From Chitinophaga flava (lineage in GTDB: Bacteria; Bacteroidota; Bacteroidia; Chitinophagales; Chitinophagaceae), in NCBI RefSeq assembly GCF_003308995.1, contig NZ_QFFJ01000002.1, positions 1,984,001 to 2,048,000 on the forward strand: a DNA stretch of 64,000 nucleotides, given 5' to 3'. The number at the start of each line of letters is the position of its first letter. Within the stretch, counting starts at the first letter, position 1. A model generated the notes under the pieces. The model was not told where the DNA came from. It saw only the letters and a list, made by a program, of their open reading frames with translations, and searched no databases. The position numbers and the translations under genes were made by a program. Below, one piece after another: positions 10,401 through 18,401 of this stretch.

Positions 10401-13187
10401 TGTTTCCAGCAGTGGTGGCTGGTATGCATTGTTGCTGCCGATAAAGGTAAAGAAGTGTTTACTGTCAAATGTTTTCTCCTTGATCAATCCTTTTGATATG
10501 CTAAAGACATAACCGGTTTCAGGGGTAAAAGGCTGGGAGTAATCGCCTTGTACACGGTAATTCGCTATGTTATTAGTTAACGGCCATACATAACGATAGG
10601 AGTTGTATCGTCTGGAAGGAAACGGTAGCACCCTGCCGGATTGTTCCAGATAGGTAGAGGGTTGTATGTTGGTAAATACGCCCAGATAACGGCTCAGTGA
10701 AAAACTTTCGTCTTTGGATATCAAAGGCGTTGCCGGTTTAATGGTTACGTAAGGACCAGGCTTGTTGATATCCATACTCAGAAAGGTTTTGCGCCCGTTG
10801 GCAGTATAAACGCTGTCTATGGTGATCACCTTATAGGGAGTACGTATGTGGAGATGATGAAAACCATGTGATACCGGAAAACTATAAGATGGTTTGATAT
10901 CGGCCCAGTCCAGGTAGGCCGGCGAATCGTCGATCCATAAGTATAGAATACGCTGTGGTTGGCCATCGACGATGATAAACGGTGCTATCTGTGTAAGACC
11001 GTTGTCTACCGGTTCAGAAAGGCTGAACACTCCATCCGGATGTAAAAAACGATAATAGGTGCTGGTATCGATGGCCATGTCTTTTTTCCAGCGTTCCCAG
11101 TTCAAGGGCTGGGTACCGGAAGAGATACTACGCAGGTGGTCAGCATAACTGGAGTAAATACCTTTGCGGGGATACAGTTTACCTGCATAGGGAATGGAAG
11201 GAGGTTGCAGGTTTTCGAATTTGGTAGTGAGTCCGTAGGCTGTTATGTCTGCATCTTTTACCGGCCTGCCTTCCATATCTCTAACGTGAACGGATAAACG
11301 GGTCGTTTGTCCGGGGAATATAGTGAGCGGACTCTGGATATTGACGTTTAAGAGTTTGTCGGCATAAACGGCTGTAAAACTGCGTTCGGTCACCTGATCG
11401 TTCCAGATGTACTGAATAGAAACCGTATAGTTTTGCAGGGTAGTGGTGGCGGCTTTCCAAGAGAGGGGGGCGTGGCCATAGCCGCTGTTGACTATTTTAT
11501 TGCCGGCGTAAATGCTGTACCAGAAAGGCAGGTGGAACCGGTTTTGTATCTCTACAAAAACAGAGTCATGGGTACGGCTGGTCTGACAGCTGATTTCATC
11601 ATTCCCTGCGAGATCATTGTAGGTAGCCGAGGCCTGTGTAGCCTTTACGGTATAGGTATTTGCAAAAGGATGCAAAGGAATTTTGGCAGGCAGGCTGATG
11701 TTTGTCAGCTGTATCGTGTCGCCGGCGGTATTTCTGATTAAAAGGCTGCCCTTGTCGCTGACGGACTTGCCGGCAAACAGGCTGTTGATTTCGAGGCTGT
11801 CGGCCTTGCGGGTGAGCCGGATTTCTTCCTGTTTATATTCATAATGCTGGATCAGGTTATGATATTGGGCTTCGTTGCTGGCACTCAGAAACTGACAACT
11901 GATCTCATAATCCAGGCTGGCTGCGGGAAAAATACTGTCCGGGATGGCTACTTTGGTTTCACCAGAGGGTTCCAGATTTACTTCACGATACCAAAGGGTG
12001 TCGGGCACAAATACAACCGGCTGAAAGGTGCGGTTCACCACCGATTTTGTGGCCCAGAGCTTCACCCGCCCATCCATTACAGACAGGTTGTTTTCGTCAG
12101 TAGCTTTGAGATATACAGCAACCGGAGTGCCGCGTGTATGCCGGGAGTGGTCGGCCCGGGCACGAAAAGTAACGGTACTCAGTTCATATTCTTCATATTC
12201 AAAAGTCTGGCGCACCATCACTTTACGTTTGAAGGCAATCTTCCTGTCATCACCTTCATCATCATCTTCCGCGATGGGCCTGTTAGGTCCTGCTTCAATG
12301 GTCAGCAGGTACTTTTCATCCAGATCAATGTCGAGGCTGTCGCTGAGTACAAACTGGTATTCATAACCACCTGGCCGGTAGGGCTGAAGTGTGGTAAGGA
12401 TTGTGTCTATATCCCGGTGATTGTCAGATAGTCTGAGTAGCAACGGTGTATTCACAACTCCGTTCTTACGGTGCCGGATAAACGCTTTTAGCCGTACGGT
12501 ATCTCCGGGTTTGTACTTGGGTTTATTAAGTGCCAGAAAACCGGCATAGTTGCTTTCAGACGGGGTGCGGTAGCTAAAGCCATAGAAGTAGTCGGAATGC
12601 CGACGATGCTGTTTTCGGCTGAAAAGCCGCTGCAAGAATGATTTTCTGCGGGGCTGTTTGTTTATCTGCTGGGAAAGATCAAAGAAGTTGAGCACTTCGT
12701 TATATTTCACTTCGAGTATGCCTGTCCGTTTGTAGTGCCTGAGTCGGTAAGTTTGGGTGGTGGCGTCAAAAGGGATTTTTTTGTGTTGTAGTTGTACATC
12801 CGCATTGGCAATGGTTTTCCCTTGTATATCATGTACCAGTATGGCGAGGTCATTACCGTTGTTGATGAATTTGCAGCGTACATTTGCCACCGGCCGGAAA
12901 ACATATGACAGGTTGGTTTGTTGTGCATATACTTCCAGGTAGTTTCCGGGAGGCAAAATGGTGGGGAAGGAAGCTGTAGCGGGAAAGGTGCCGGCAGGGG
13001 TATGCAGTAATTTTTCGTACGAACCTTTTTGCCGGAGCGGGCTTTTACGGTATAACAAACGGGCTTCATCGTCGGTTAACCTGTAAAGGTGATGCAGTGG
13101 GCTGCGTTGAGGACTGGTGGTCAGCATTTGTTGGGCATCAGTGGCAATACTAAGGCAGCATAGCAGTAGCAGCAATATGTATTTCAA
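7464..13187 (-). CDS. Alpha-2-macroglobulin-like giant protein with TonB-plug insert
   Basis: A 1907-residue secreted protein. The start appears to be TTG, because it directly precedes a good signal peptide (KYILLLLLCCLSIATDAQQ) and no closer ATG is in frame. Repeated macroglobulin beta-domains fill residues about 200-1080, including the MG2-like KPKYKPGDTVRLKAFIRH. At about 1090-1250 a carboxypeptidase-regulatory domain (GLITDEENRPIPGVSIQLNG) and a SusC-style plug (VVVTGYATVKRKML ... NPLIIIDGVPYQG) are inserted. The A2M domain follows, with DDAFWQPRLRTNEKGETSF and a CxEQ thioester motif (CNEQ) near residue 1486, then an alpha/alpha toroid and receptor-like end. Bacterial A2M proteins trap proteases. 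The plug inside such a protein is unusual outside Bacteroidota. It has no penicillin-binding-protein 1C neighbour. Confidence 0.88.
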   Translation of the reverse strand: MKYILLLLLCCLSIATDAQQMLTTSPQRSPLHHLYRLTDDEARLLYRKSPLRQKGSYEKLLHTPAGTFPATASFPTILPPGNYLEVYAQQTNLSYVFRPVANVRCKFINNGNDLAILVHDIQGKTIANADVQLQHKKIPFDATTQTYRLRHYKRTGILEVKYNEVLNFFDLSQQINKQPRRKSFLQRLFSRKQHRRHSDYFYGFSYRTPSESNYAGFLALNKPKYKPGDTVRLKAFIRHRKNGVVNTPLLLRLSDNHRDIDTILTTLQPYRPGGYEYQFVLSDSLDIDLDEKYLLTIEAGPNRPIAEDDDEGDDRKIAFKRKVMVRQTFEYEEYELSTVTFRARADHSRHTRGTPVAVYLKATDENNLSVMDGRVKLWATKSVVNRTFQPVVFVPDTLWYREVNLEPSGETKVAIPDSIFPAASLDYEISCQFLSASNEAQYHNLIQHYEYKQEEIRLTRKADSLEINSLFAGKSVSDKGSLLIRNTAGDTIQLTNISLPAKIPLHPFANTYTVKATQASATYNDLAGNDEISCQTSRTHDSVFVEIQNRFHLPFWYSIYAGNKIVNSGYGHAPLSWKAATTTLQNYTVSIQYIWNDQVTERSFTAVYADKLLNVNIQSPLTIFPGQTTRLSVHVRDMEGRPVKDADITAYGLTTKFENLQPPSIPYAGKLYPRKGIYSSYADHLRSISSGTQPLNWERWKKDMAIDTSTYYRFLHPDGVFSLSEPVDNGLTQIAPFIIVDGQPQRILYLWIDDSPAYLDWADIKPSYSFPVSHGFHHLHIRTPYKVITIDSVYTANGRKTFLSMDINKPGPYVTIKPATPLISKDESFSLSRYLGVFTNIQPSTYLEQSGRVLPFPSRRYNSYRYVWPLTNNIANYRVQGDYSQPFTPETGYVFSISKGLIKEKTFDSKHFFTFIGSNNAYQPPLLETAITESTMDSLWRDYKDNYKMGGTLQSTITQQTTSKAALSLQMDTSFSQHKVKQLFLYRYDDPSFYAIHSPENLRFSELIPGWYRVLILLRGNRYLLQDSLFVQAGGTTWHQLHSTPVLPADIVSRSLAEEVWRRPDVFSRYDNETNFPGTFNNQYMNNQSLRRTVTGLITDEENRPIPGVSIQLNGTNVGTVSDPEGRFMMNVTPYGTLRISTVGFISQEIQLDEQDFHRVVLTASQQALQEVVVTGYATVKRKMLTGASIGSLEGRVAGISIRGTSSNSSGNPLIIIDGVPYQGDLASIDPSLIGNISVLKSEAAVALYGSSAASGAIIIVSGKANRDSLTIPTTRSSLRQRFRDDAFWQPRLRTNEKGETSFDVTFPDDITNWQTFAIAVTDNQQAGTASTQIKAFQPLTTNLAIPAFAIAGDTMHVIGKILNYTPDSSTLDRRFYVNDKLLLQGNTGVKDSHLDTMAVTIPVADSISLKYTIQGPDNFMDGERRAIPIFPQGVKEATGNFLALRKDTSFSLTVTDTSALRIHATNGMVSVFLDEIVQLKDYEYNCNEQMASKLIALLQEKQLRPLLGQTFEGEKNIRQLIRALTDNQGRNGLWGWWNKSEALYWISGHVIKALLMAEANGYTTHLNKQALIDYQVFLLGSEPNRNKLTILETLQELGSKVDYHRYLDTIGTAGLSSYDQLRLLYLKVRAGDTVNTNQLLRQSQRSMVGNLYWGEENNQLLSNNIMHTLLVYKILRQQKGQDDYLESIREWLMEQRAPGYWRNTFESASILETILPDLLKSRQPLTATLTLNGKTITSFPYDTVLKPAQSMQISKRGNMNIYFSSWQEHWNPAPEKVSRQFEVSSSLLNNGVPQTRLTAGTGVVLSVEVNAAADAEYVMIEIPIPAGCSYASKSQSWLHDEVHREHFKNKVSIFCNRLSKGKHTFKVDLMPRYNGTYHLNPAKASMMYFPVFFGRTGMKQVVITGK

Positions 13188-13248
13188 GGTAAGCGGGATT
13201 TTACGGAATTTAGTGAAATATCAATATCTTTTGACAAAAATCTTAATC

Positions 13249-14136
13249 ATGGAAACCATTGGATTTATTGGAACGGGCAATCTCGGAACTCCTATTGCAG
13301 CCAATCTGTTGAAAGCTGGCTATCAGGTGAAGATCTATAATCGTACCCGTGAAAAGGCAAAGCCTTTGGAAGCGCTGGGTGCCGAGCTGGTAGACAGTCC
13401 GGCTGCGGCTGCAGTGAAAGGTGGGATTGTGATGAGTCTGGTGTCTGACGACAAAGCGGTAGAGAGCATTGCAGGCAACGACCTGTTGCAGGCGTTGGGC
13501 AATGGAGGCATACATGTATCGATGAGCACTATTTCGCCGGATACGGCTCGTATGTTGTCTGTGCAGCATGAGGCGCAAGGTGTGGCTTATGTGGCGGCGC
13601 CTGTATTTGCGAGGCCCGAAGCGGCTGAGGCCAGGGTAGGCAATGCTGTCATTTCGGGGCCGGCAGCAGCGAAGGAGCGAATCAGGCCATTACTGGAAGC
13701 CGGATTCGCTAAAAATATTTTTGATTTGGGAGAAGATGCAGGCAGTGCTAATGTGCTGAAACTGATTGGCAATTTTATGATAGCCGGCGCCATAGAGATG
13801 ATGGCAGAATCGTTTGCACTAGCGGAAAAGAACGGTGTAGATCCTAAAGCGGCCTATGAGATGCTGACCACCACGCTGTTTGCATCGCCGGTATTCCGTG
13901 GTTACGGAGGGATGATCACAGAGCGGAAATTTATCGGTAACCCCGCATTCAGTGCCGCACTTGGTCTGAAAGATATGAACCTGGTATTGCAAACAGCAGG
14001 CAGATCCTATACGCCCATGCCACTGGCTAATCTGGTACAGGCCAGGCTCACAACCGTGCTGGCCAGGAATACCAAAGATGCTGACTGGACAGCGCTGGCA
14101 ATGGGAGCGCTGGAAGATGCCGGTATCAGCATTTAA
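13249..14136 (+). CDS. NAD(P)-dependent 3-hydroxyisobutyrate-dehydrogenase-like enzyme
   Basis: A 295-residue protein from the ATG at 13249; upstream in-frame codons run into the divergent gene and are not used. It opens with the Rossmann motif GFIGTGNLGTPIAANLLKAG, then has the NADP-type YNRTREKAKPL, a substrate-site HVSMSTISPDTAR (the SG/ST motif), and the catalytic lysine in NVLKLIGNF near residue 170. The C-terminal all-helical domain (LKDMNLVLQTA) is typical of beta-hydroxyacid dehydrogenases. The family oxidises 3-hydroxyacids or, in some members, reduces imines or aldehydes such as succinic semialdehyde. The exact substrate is not clear. The gene overlaps the convergent HxlR gene by 4 bp. 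Confidence 0.88.
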   Translation: METIGFIGTGNLGTPIAANLLKAGYQVKIYNRTREKAKPLEALGAELVDSPAAAAVKGGIVMSLVSDDKAVESIAGNDLLQALGNGGIHVSMSTISPDTARMLSVQHEAQGVAYVAAPVFARPEAAEARVGNAVISGPAAAKERIRPLLEAGFAKNIFDLGEDAGSANVLKLIGNFMIAGAIEMMAESFALAEKNGVDPKAAYEMLTTTLFASPVFRGYGGMITERKFIGNPAFSAALGLKDMNLVLQTAGRSYTPMPLANLVQARLTTVLARNTKDADWTALAMGALEDAGISI

Positions 14137-14519
14137 TTGACGCCTGCAGGTTCCAGTTCTCTGGCCGGTTGGGTCTTTTTCTTATGCAAGGCGCCCCAGC
14201 TGGCCATTTGATTTAATAAAGGTTCCAGTGACTTACCCAGCGAAGTCAGCTCATATTCTACCCTGGGAGGTACTTCCGGATAGATGATACGTTTTACCAG
14301 CTGGTCGCTTTCGAGCTCACGCAGTTGTAATACCAATACTCTTTCTGATACACCTTTGATGGATTTTTTCAGTTCATGGTACCGCATTTTGCCATCCAGC
14401 AGACACCAGAGAATGGTTGGCTTCCATCGGCCACCAATGACGGAGAGGGTATGAGCTGTACTGCACAAACGGCTGAGCGTCTTTTCATTAATGGCGTTGG
14501 TGGAGTTTGTTTTTCTCAT
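14133..14519 (-). CDS. HxlR-family winged-helix regulator
   Basis: A 128-residue protein matching HxlR architecture: a cysteine near residue 16, HTLSVIGGRWKPTILWCLLDG (helix 1-2), RYHELKKSIKGVSERVLVLQ (recognition helix) and the beta wing RIIYPEVPPRVEYELTSLG. HxlR proteins often sense electrophiles or redox state through the N-terminal cysteine. It is divergent from the DoxX gene, and an inverted repeat lies between them. This is the usual arrangement for a local regulator of that neighbour and of itself. Its 3' end overlaps the convergent dehydrogenase by 4 bp. Confidence 0.92.
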   Translation of the reverse strand: MRKTNSTNAINEKTLSRLCSTAHTLSVIGGRWKPTILWCLLDGKMRYHELKKSIKGVSERVLVLQLRELESDQLVKRIIYPEVPPRVEYELTSLGKSLEPLLNQMASWGALHKKKTQPARELEPAGVN

Positions 14520-14554
14520 AAAGAAATTTTGCTTCAGGCATTAAAGGTACGAAA

Positions 14555-14590
14555 ATGATGGTATGCTATCCCGGGGGATAGCGCTATCAT
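14555..14590. promoter_or_regulatory. Candidate HxlR operator
   Basis: GCTATCC (14565-14571) and GGATAGC (14576-14582) are perfect inverted arms around CGGG. The symmetry extends imperfectly outward to ATGAT on the left and ATCAT on the right. It lies between the divergent HxlR and DoxX genes, a typical place for a dimeric winged-helix repressor to bind. Assignment to HxlR is inference. Confidence 0.5.
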
Positions 14591-14603
14591 TCAGGTAACT
14601 CCA

Positions 14604-14634
14604 TTGTAAACTTTCTGTAATAGCTATACGTTTG
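14604..14634 (+). promoter_or_regulatory. Bacteroidota-type promoter of the DoxX gene
   Basis: TACGTTTG at 14627-14634 matches the TAnnTTTG -7 consensus. TTG at 14604-14606 is 20 bp upstream, as expected for a -33 element. The DoxX ATG is 24 bp downstream. Confidence 0.6.
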
Positions 14635-14657
14635 TATATAATATAAAAACTGTTACT

Positions 14658-15041
14658 ATGAAAATTGTTCCACTGTTGGGGCGTATCCTGTTTGCGCTCA
14701 TTTTCGTAATGTCGGGTATCAGTCACGTAGGCGGTGCTGGTGTAGAGTACGCCGCATCTGCCGGAGTGCCGGCAGCTAACTTCCTGGTCCGGGTAGCTGG
14801 TCTGCTGTCTTTGATAGGCGGGTTGAGTGTACTGCTGGGCTATAAAGCGAAAGTAGGTGCCTGGCTGGTTATCGTGTTCCTGATCCCGGTAACCTTTGCG
14901 ATTCACCGTTTCTGGGGTATTGCTGATCCGATGGCTGCCCAGATGCAGATGGCCAATTTTATGAAAAATGTGGCATTGGTAGGAAGTGCTTTGCTGATCG
15001 CTTATTTTGGAGCCGGTCCGTTGAGCTTGGATAATAAGTAG
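14658..15041 (+). CDS. DoxX-family membrane protein
   Basis: A 127-residue protein with four hydrophobic helices. The N-terminal PLLGRILFALIFVMSGISHV and central YAASAGVPAANFLVRVAGL are typical of DoxX/SURF4-like small membrane proteins. Relatives have been linked to respiratory or thiol-oxidative stress handling, but the biochemical role is generally unclear. It is divergent from an HxlR regulator, has its own recognisable promoter and is closed by a strong terminator, so it is likely a single-gene transcript switched by HxlR. Confidence 0.88.
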   Translation: MKIVPLLGRILFALIFVMSGISHVGGAGVEYAASAGVPAANFLVRVAGLLSLIGGLSVLLGYKAKVGAWLVIVFLIPVTFAIHRFWGIADPMAAQMQMANFMKNVALVGSALLIAYFGAGPLSLDNK

Positions 15042-15052
15042 TTGGTATAATG

Positions 15053-15101
15053 AAAGAAGGCCGGCCCGCAGTGATGAACTGCTTGGGCCGGCCTTCTTTA
15101 T
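15053..15101 (+). terminator. Strong terminator after DoxX gene
   Basis: AAAGAAGGCCGGCCC (15053-15067) and GGGCCGGCCTTCTTT (15085-15099) form a perfect 15-bp stem with a 17-base loop. The T-rich right arm serves as the poly-U tract. The symmetry means it could also stop transcription from the opposite direction. Confidence 0.85.
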
Positions 15102-15256
15102 TCCCCTAAGGCTGCTCATTTATGTTGACCATATTTGATAACTTCTGTTATTAAATTGCCGCTCTCTCAAAAAATCTACTTGAAATATTTCACTTTTCTT
15201 TAATTAATTCTACTTTAGCGCGCAATTTTTAAAATCCCAACAAACCCTATCAGTGC

Positions 15257-17278
15257 ATGCGACCCTTGATTAAAAACTCGGAAAACTATGTCAAGACATT
15301 TGATAACGCTGCGGTACGTACCGATACCAGTTCCGATCCCACTATATACTTTATCCAGGATTATCTGTATGATGCAAATTTTCGCAAAGGACCAAACACA
15401 ACGCTGAGAATAACAGATTTTTTTATCAGCGATTATAAGCTTCTTCCCAATATAACCGGTAAATATAAAGAACCCCGGAACCCCGGGTATATAGGTTATA
15501 TTGCTAATGACAATGGTAGTGGAGAACTTAGGGCAGCATCATTAGCTATAACCTCAACGCTTACACTGAATGCAAAGATCCAGACAATAGAAAAACACTC
15601 GGAATCCCAACGCAATAAGTACCTGCGTTTATTGATCCCCTTGAGTGAAGTGAAAGCACTCCTGAAAATTCAGCAGGACCATATCCTGTATGAATCTGCT
15701 CCTGCGGTAGTGACTACACCTCTGATAACAAACTTTACGGATCTCAATGATAAGCTGATCAGCCTCTTTCAAAAAGAACTGAAAGATAAGTACAAGGAAG
15801 CCAAAGCAGATCTGGTGAAGGCAAATGGTCTCTATTGTGCCTATTGCGAAACAGTCCTCACTGATGGTATCGTGATGGACATAGAACATAAACTGCCTAA
15901 AGCAAGTTTTCCGGATGTAATGATGGATTGGGACAACCTTGTTATCTCCTGCAAACCTTGCAATGAACTCAATAAAGGCAATAATCCCAAACAGGTATTG
16001 GGCGCACAGCGTATTATCTATGAAGACCTGCAGGCCCCGAAGGACCTGGACATACGCATCATTACCAGCCTGGTGCCGAAGGAAAGCGAGACATTGAAAC
16101 AATTTAATGACGAACTGAAAAAGATTGCTGCTGACCAGGAATATGATGGAAGATTACTAAAACTGAAAGAGAAGATCAATAAAACTGAACTGGCAAAAAT
16201 TCAGGCGCTCTGTCAACTGTATGGAGAACTGGAAAGTAGCACCGTTATACAGCAGGACCTGGATAACAAACAGGAATTCAGATTTTTCCCCTTTCCAAAA
16301 AAGATCAGGGATGTAATAACCAGGAGCGGTCATCAATACAATGCCCAGACTCAGGAACTGACAGTAACGGTGAACATGAAACGGAAGAATCTCAGCAAAC
16401 TGGCCAACCTGAGAAATTTGTTTAAGGTTGATGATGCTGAAGATGAGATCATAATAAATACATTAAACAATCTTAATACAGCCTATCTTAAACTGGCCAA
16501 CCTGAGTACACAGCTGAAGTTTGAAGATCCAAAAGATGAAAGTGTGGAAAAGGATAAGAAGAAGGAAAAAAGAGAAATAGCTTATCTTAATTTTCCGGCA
16601 TTCCCCGTATATAGAGGGGAGGAGTTAAAGCTTGATTATGATAGTCTGAAAGAGTCAGCTAAAAAATGGAACCTATGGCCGGATGATAAGGATTATAATC
16701 CCCTCCGCTATCTGAAATATACCTACGCTACCAATCAGGTGAAGGTGGAACGGATAGAACCTAATGCCGGTGATGTGGCCAAGTATCATGGCACCCAAAG
16801 CATCATGGACATTGTAGGCATTAATCAGCCTAAAAATACCCTGACGGATTCCCGTCATACCAATCGTGCCAAAGCATGGAAAATTGCCGGAACCCAGCTG
16901 GACCTGGTAAAACAGGCCATTAATGCTCAAAGTAATGAGCATAAGCTGTACAAATATTTCAGAGAACTTCCTAAATCGCCTGCTGCTCCGGAAGGCATGG
17001 ACGCCGATACATGGGAAAAAAACTGGACACTATTAAAAGCCACTTTTGATGTACCCGGAGTGCTGGTACCGGAAATAGTGTGGGCCAACCTCGTGGAAAT
17101 AGCCTGTGCTACTGGCTTCTATTCTACCTGGCTGACCGTTTTTAAAAAAGACGGCAGCAAGGAACTGGCTGCGGAACTGGCGCTGAAACTCAAAAATAGC
17201 GCAGCCGGCACCCCCAGTGATCCGCATAAATACCACTCCACCAATATGCCATTTGTAAACGACTTTATTAATCTATGA
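15257..17278 (+). CDS. HNH endonuclease-like protein with zinc site
   Basis: A 673-residue protein and the first gene of a three-gene operon. A zinc HNH core lies at about 190-245: C194-x-x-C197, then DIEHKLPK with H211, then DWDNLVISCKPCNELNKGN giving the Asn and C232-x-x-C235. Further on, WPDDKDYNPLRYLKY and a DSRHTNRAKAW segment resemble the C-terminal part of the TIGR02646-type HNH group (from memory). The first about 185 and last about 150 residues are unrecognised. No signal peptide is present, so it is probably cytoplasmic. Its stop overlaps the start of the next gene (ATGA), which implies translational coupling. DNA or RNA cleavage is expected from the motif; the biological role is unknown. 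Confidence 0.75.
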   Translation: MRPLIKNSENYVKTFDNAAVRTDTSSDPTIYFIQDYLYDANFRKGPNTTLRITDFFISDYKLLPNITGKYKEPRNPGYIGYIANDNGSGELRAASLAITSTLTLNAKIQTIEKHSESQRNKYLRLLIPLSEVKALLKIQQDHILYESAPAVVTTPLITNFTDLNDKLISLFQKELKDKYKEAKADLVKANGLYCAYCETVLTDGIVMDIEHKLPKASFPDVMMDWDNLVISCKPCNELNKGNNPKQVLGAQRIIYEDLQAPKDLDIRIITSLVPKESETLKQFNDELKKIAADQEYDGRLLKLKEKINKTELAKIQALCQLYGELESSTVIQQDLDNKQEFRFFPFPKKIRDVITRSGHQYNAQTQELTVTVNMKRKNLSKLANLRNLFKVDDAEDEIIINTLNNLNTAYLKLANLSTQLKFEDPKDESVEKDKKKEKREIAYLNFPAFPVYRGEELKLDYDSLKESAKKWNLWPDDKDYNPLRYLKYTYATNQVKVERIEPNAGDVAKYHGTQSIMDIVGINQPKNTLTDSRHTNRAKAWKIAGTQLDLVKQAINAQSNEHKLYKYFRELPKSPAAPEGMDADTWEKNWTLLKATFDVPGVLVPEIVWANLVEIACATGFYSTWLTVFKKDGSKELAAELALKLKNSAAGTPSDPHKYHSTNMPFVNDFINL

Positions 17279-18387
17279 GACCCTTCAAACGAAATCTGAT
17301 TCCTTCCACGATATCCTATTCCCATTTTTATAATGCCCTGACTGATAACACCGGTGAATATTGCCACTTTTGTGAAAAAACACTGCGTAACGGCGGACAG
17401 CTGTTTCACAGAAACAAGGGAGTACTTGATGTAGATACAATTGTAACAGCGAATGACTGGACCGATTTGTTTCTGGTATGTGACGATTGCGCGGCTGCTG
17501 TACAACGAGAGGTGATCATTAAAAAACCTGGAGATAAAGTGGAGGATGATATGGATTTGAGTGATGATACACCTGTGGTTACTGAAGAAGATGCGGACTG
17601 GATGGCAAAAGTATTTATCCCTTCCAAAAAAAAGCAATGGGTATTACCTTCAGGAGAGGACGCTTGTTTGTGGCCCGATGACCCGGAAGTACAGGTGTAT
17701 CGTAATGCTTCACTGTTATTGCTTTCTGAGAATATGGACGTATGGAGAGTGGTAGATAGGAACGGTACACTTATTTCCGAGGAAATAAGACCGTCGGTGG
17801 CACTACAACCTGTGGACACACTGGAGAAAGAACTGGCTGCGAAACTATGGAATACCATTCATCATTTTAAACTGAATGGATTTTATCTGAGCACACATCC
17901 CTCTGACCATATCAACCGCGTGTATTATATCCCTGAAGGGCAACAGTTCAATGATATGCGTCTGGTGATGCGCAGAAAAGTAATACAACTGGCCTCCAGG
18001 TATCTGGACCAGATGAACATCCTCGCTAAATTCGCCTACCTGGGAGCACAACCGATTACCAACCAGTTTAAAGTACTGCAGGAACTATACGGATATTGGT
18101 CTGTATGGGCCGTTGCACTAAAGCTATCCGCTATTACAGGAGAGCCTGCGCCGGTGTCGGGAGCATTAACGGATTCGTTATTGTCTATTGTGAGAGAAGA
18201 AAATAGACTGAAGCGTAAGAAGGATGATAAGGATAAAGATGATAAGAAACCTAAGCCGGAGGAACCGGAACTGGGAGATACCCCGGATGAAGACTACCAG
18301 TCGGAGAAGAAAAAACGTAAACCCGATAACGACCCTGAAAGTAATGATCAACGTGAAGGTAATGGTGATGATATGAACGATGAATAA
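17275..18387 (+). CDS. Degenerate HNH-like zinc protein
   Basis: A 370-residue protein of unknown function. It has two CxxC pairs (C30-x-x-C33 and C69-x-x-C72) spaced as in the preceding HNH protein, and shares a WPDD motif (CLWPDDPEVQVY) and downstream helix pattern with it. The catalytic histidine region is not conserved: the equivalent segment reads GVLDVDTIVTANDW. It therefore looks like a catalytically dead paralogue or structural partner. The C-terminal about 60 residues are extremely charged, Lys/Asp/Glu-rich and probably disordered. It overlaps the first gene by 4 bp and ends 14 bp before the giant gene, so the three are almost certainly cotranscribed. Confidence 0.7.
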   Translation: MRPFKRNLIPSTISYSHFYNALTDNTGEYCHFCEKTLRNGGQLFHRNKGVLDVDTIVTANDWTDLFLVCDDCAAAVQREVIIKKPGDKVEDDMDLSDDTPVVTEEDADWMAKVFIPSKKKQWVLPSGEDACLWPDDPEVQVYRNASLLLLSENMDVWRVVDRNGTLISEEIRPSVALQPVDTLEKELAAKLWNTIHHFKLNGFYLSTHPSDHINRVYYIPEGQQFNDMRLVMRRKVIQLASRYLDQMNILAKFAYLGAQPITNQFKVLQELYGYWSVWAVALKLSAITGEPAPVSGALTDSLLSIVREENRLKRKKDDKDKDDKKPKPEEPELGDTPDEDYQSEKKKRKPDNDPESNDQREGNGDDMNDE

Positions 18388-18401
18388 ACACCCCTGCAAC
18401 T

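Noticed and set aside
17275..18387. Gene 2 of the HNH operon as an active nuclease
   Set aside because: The zinc cysteines are present but the catalytic His-containing motif is not conserved.
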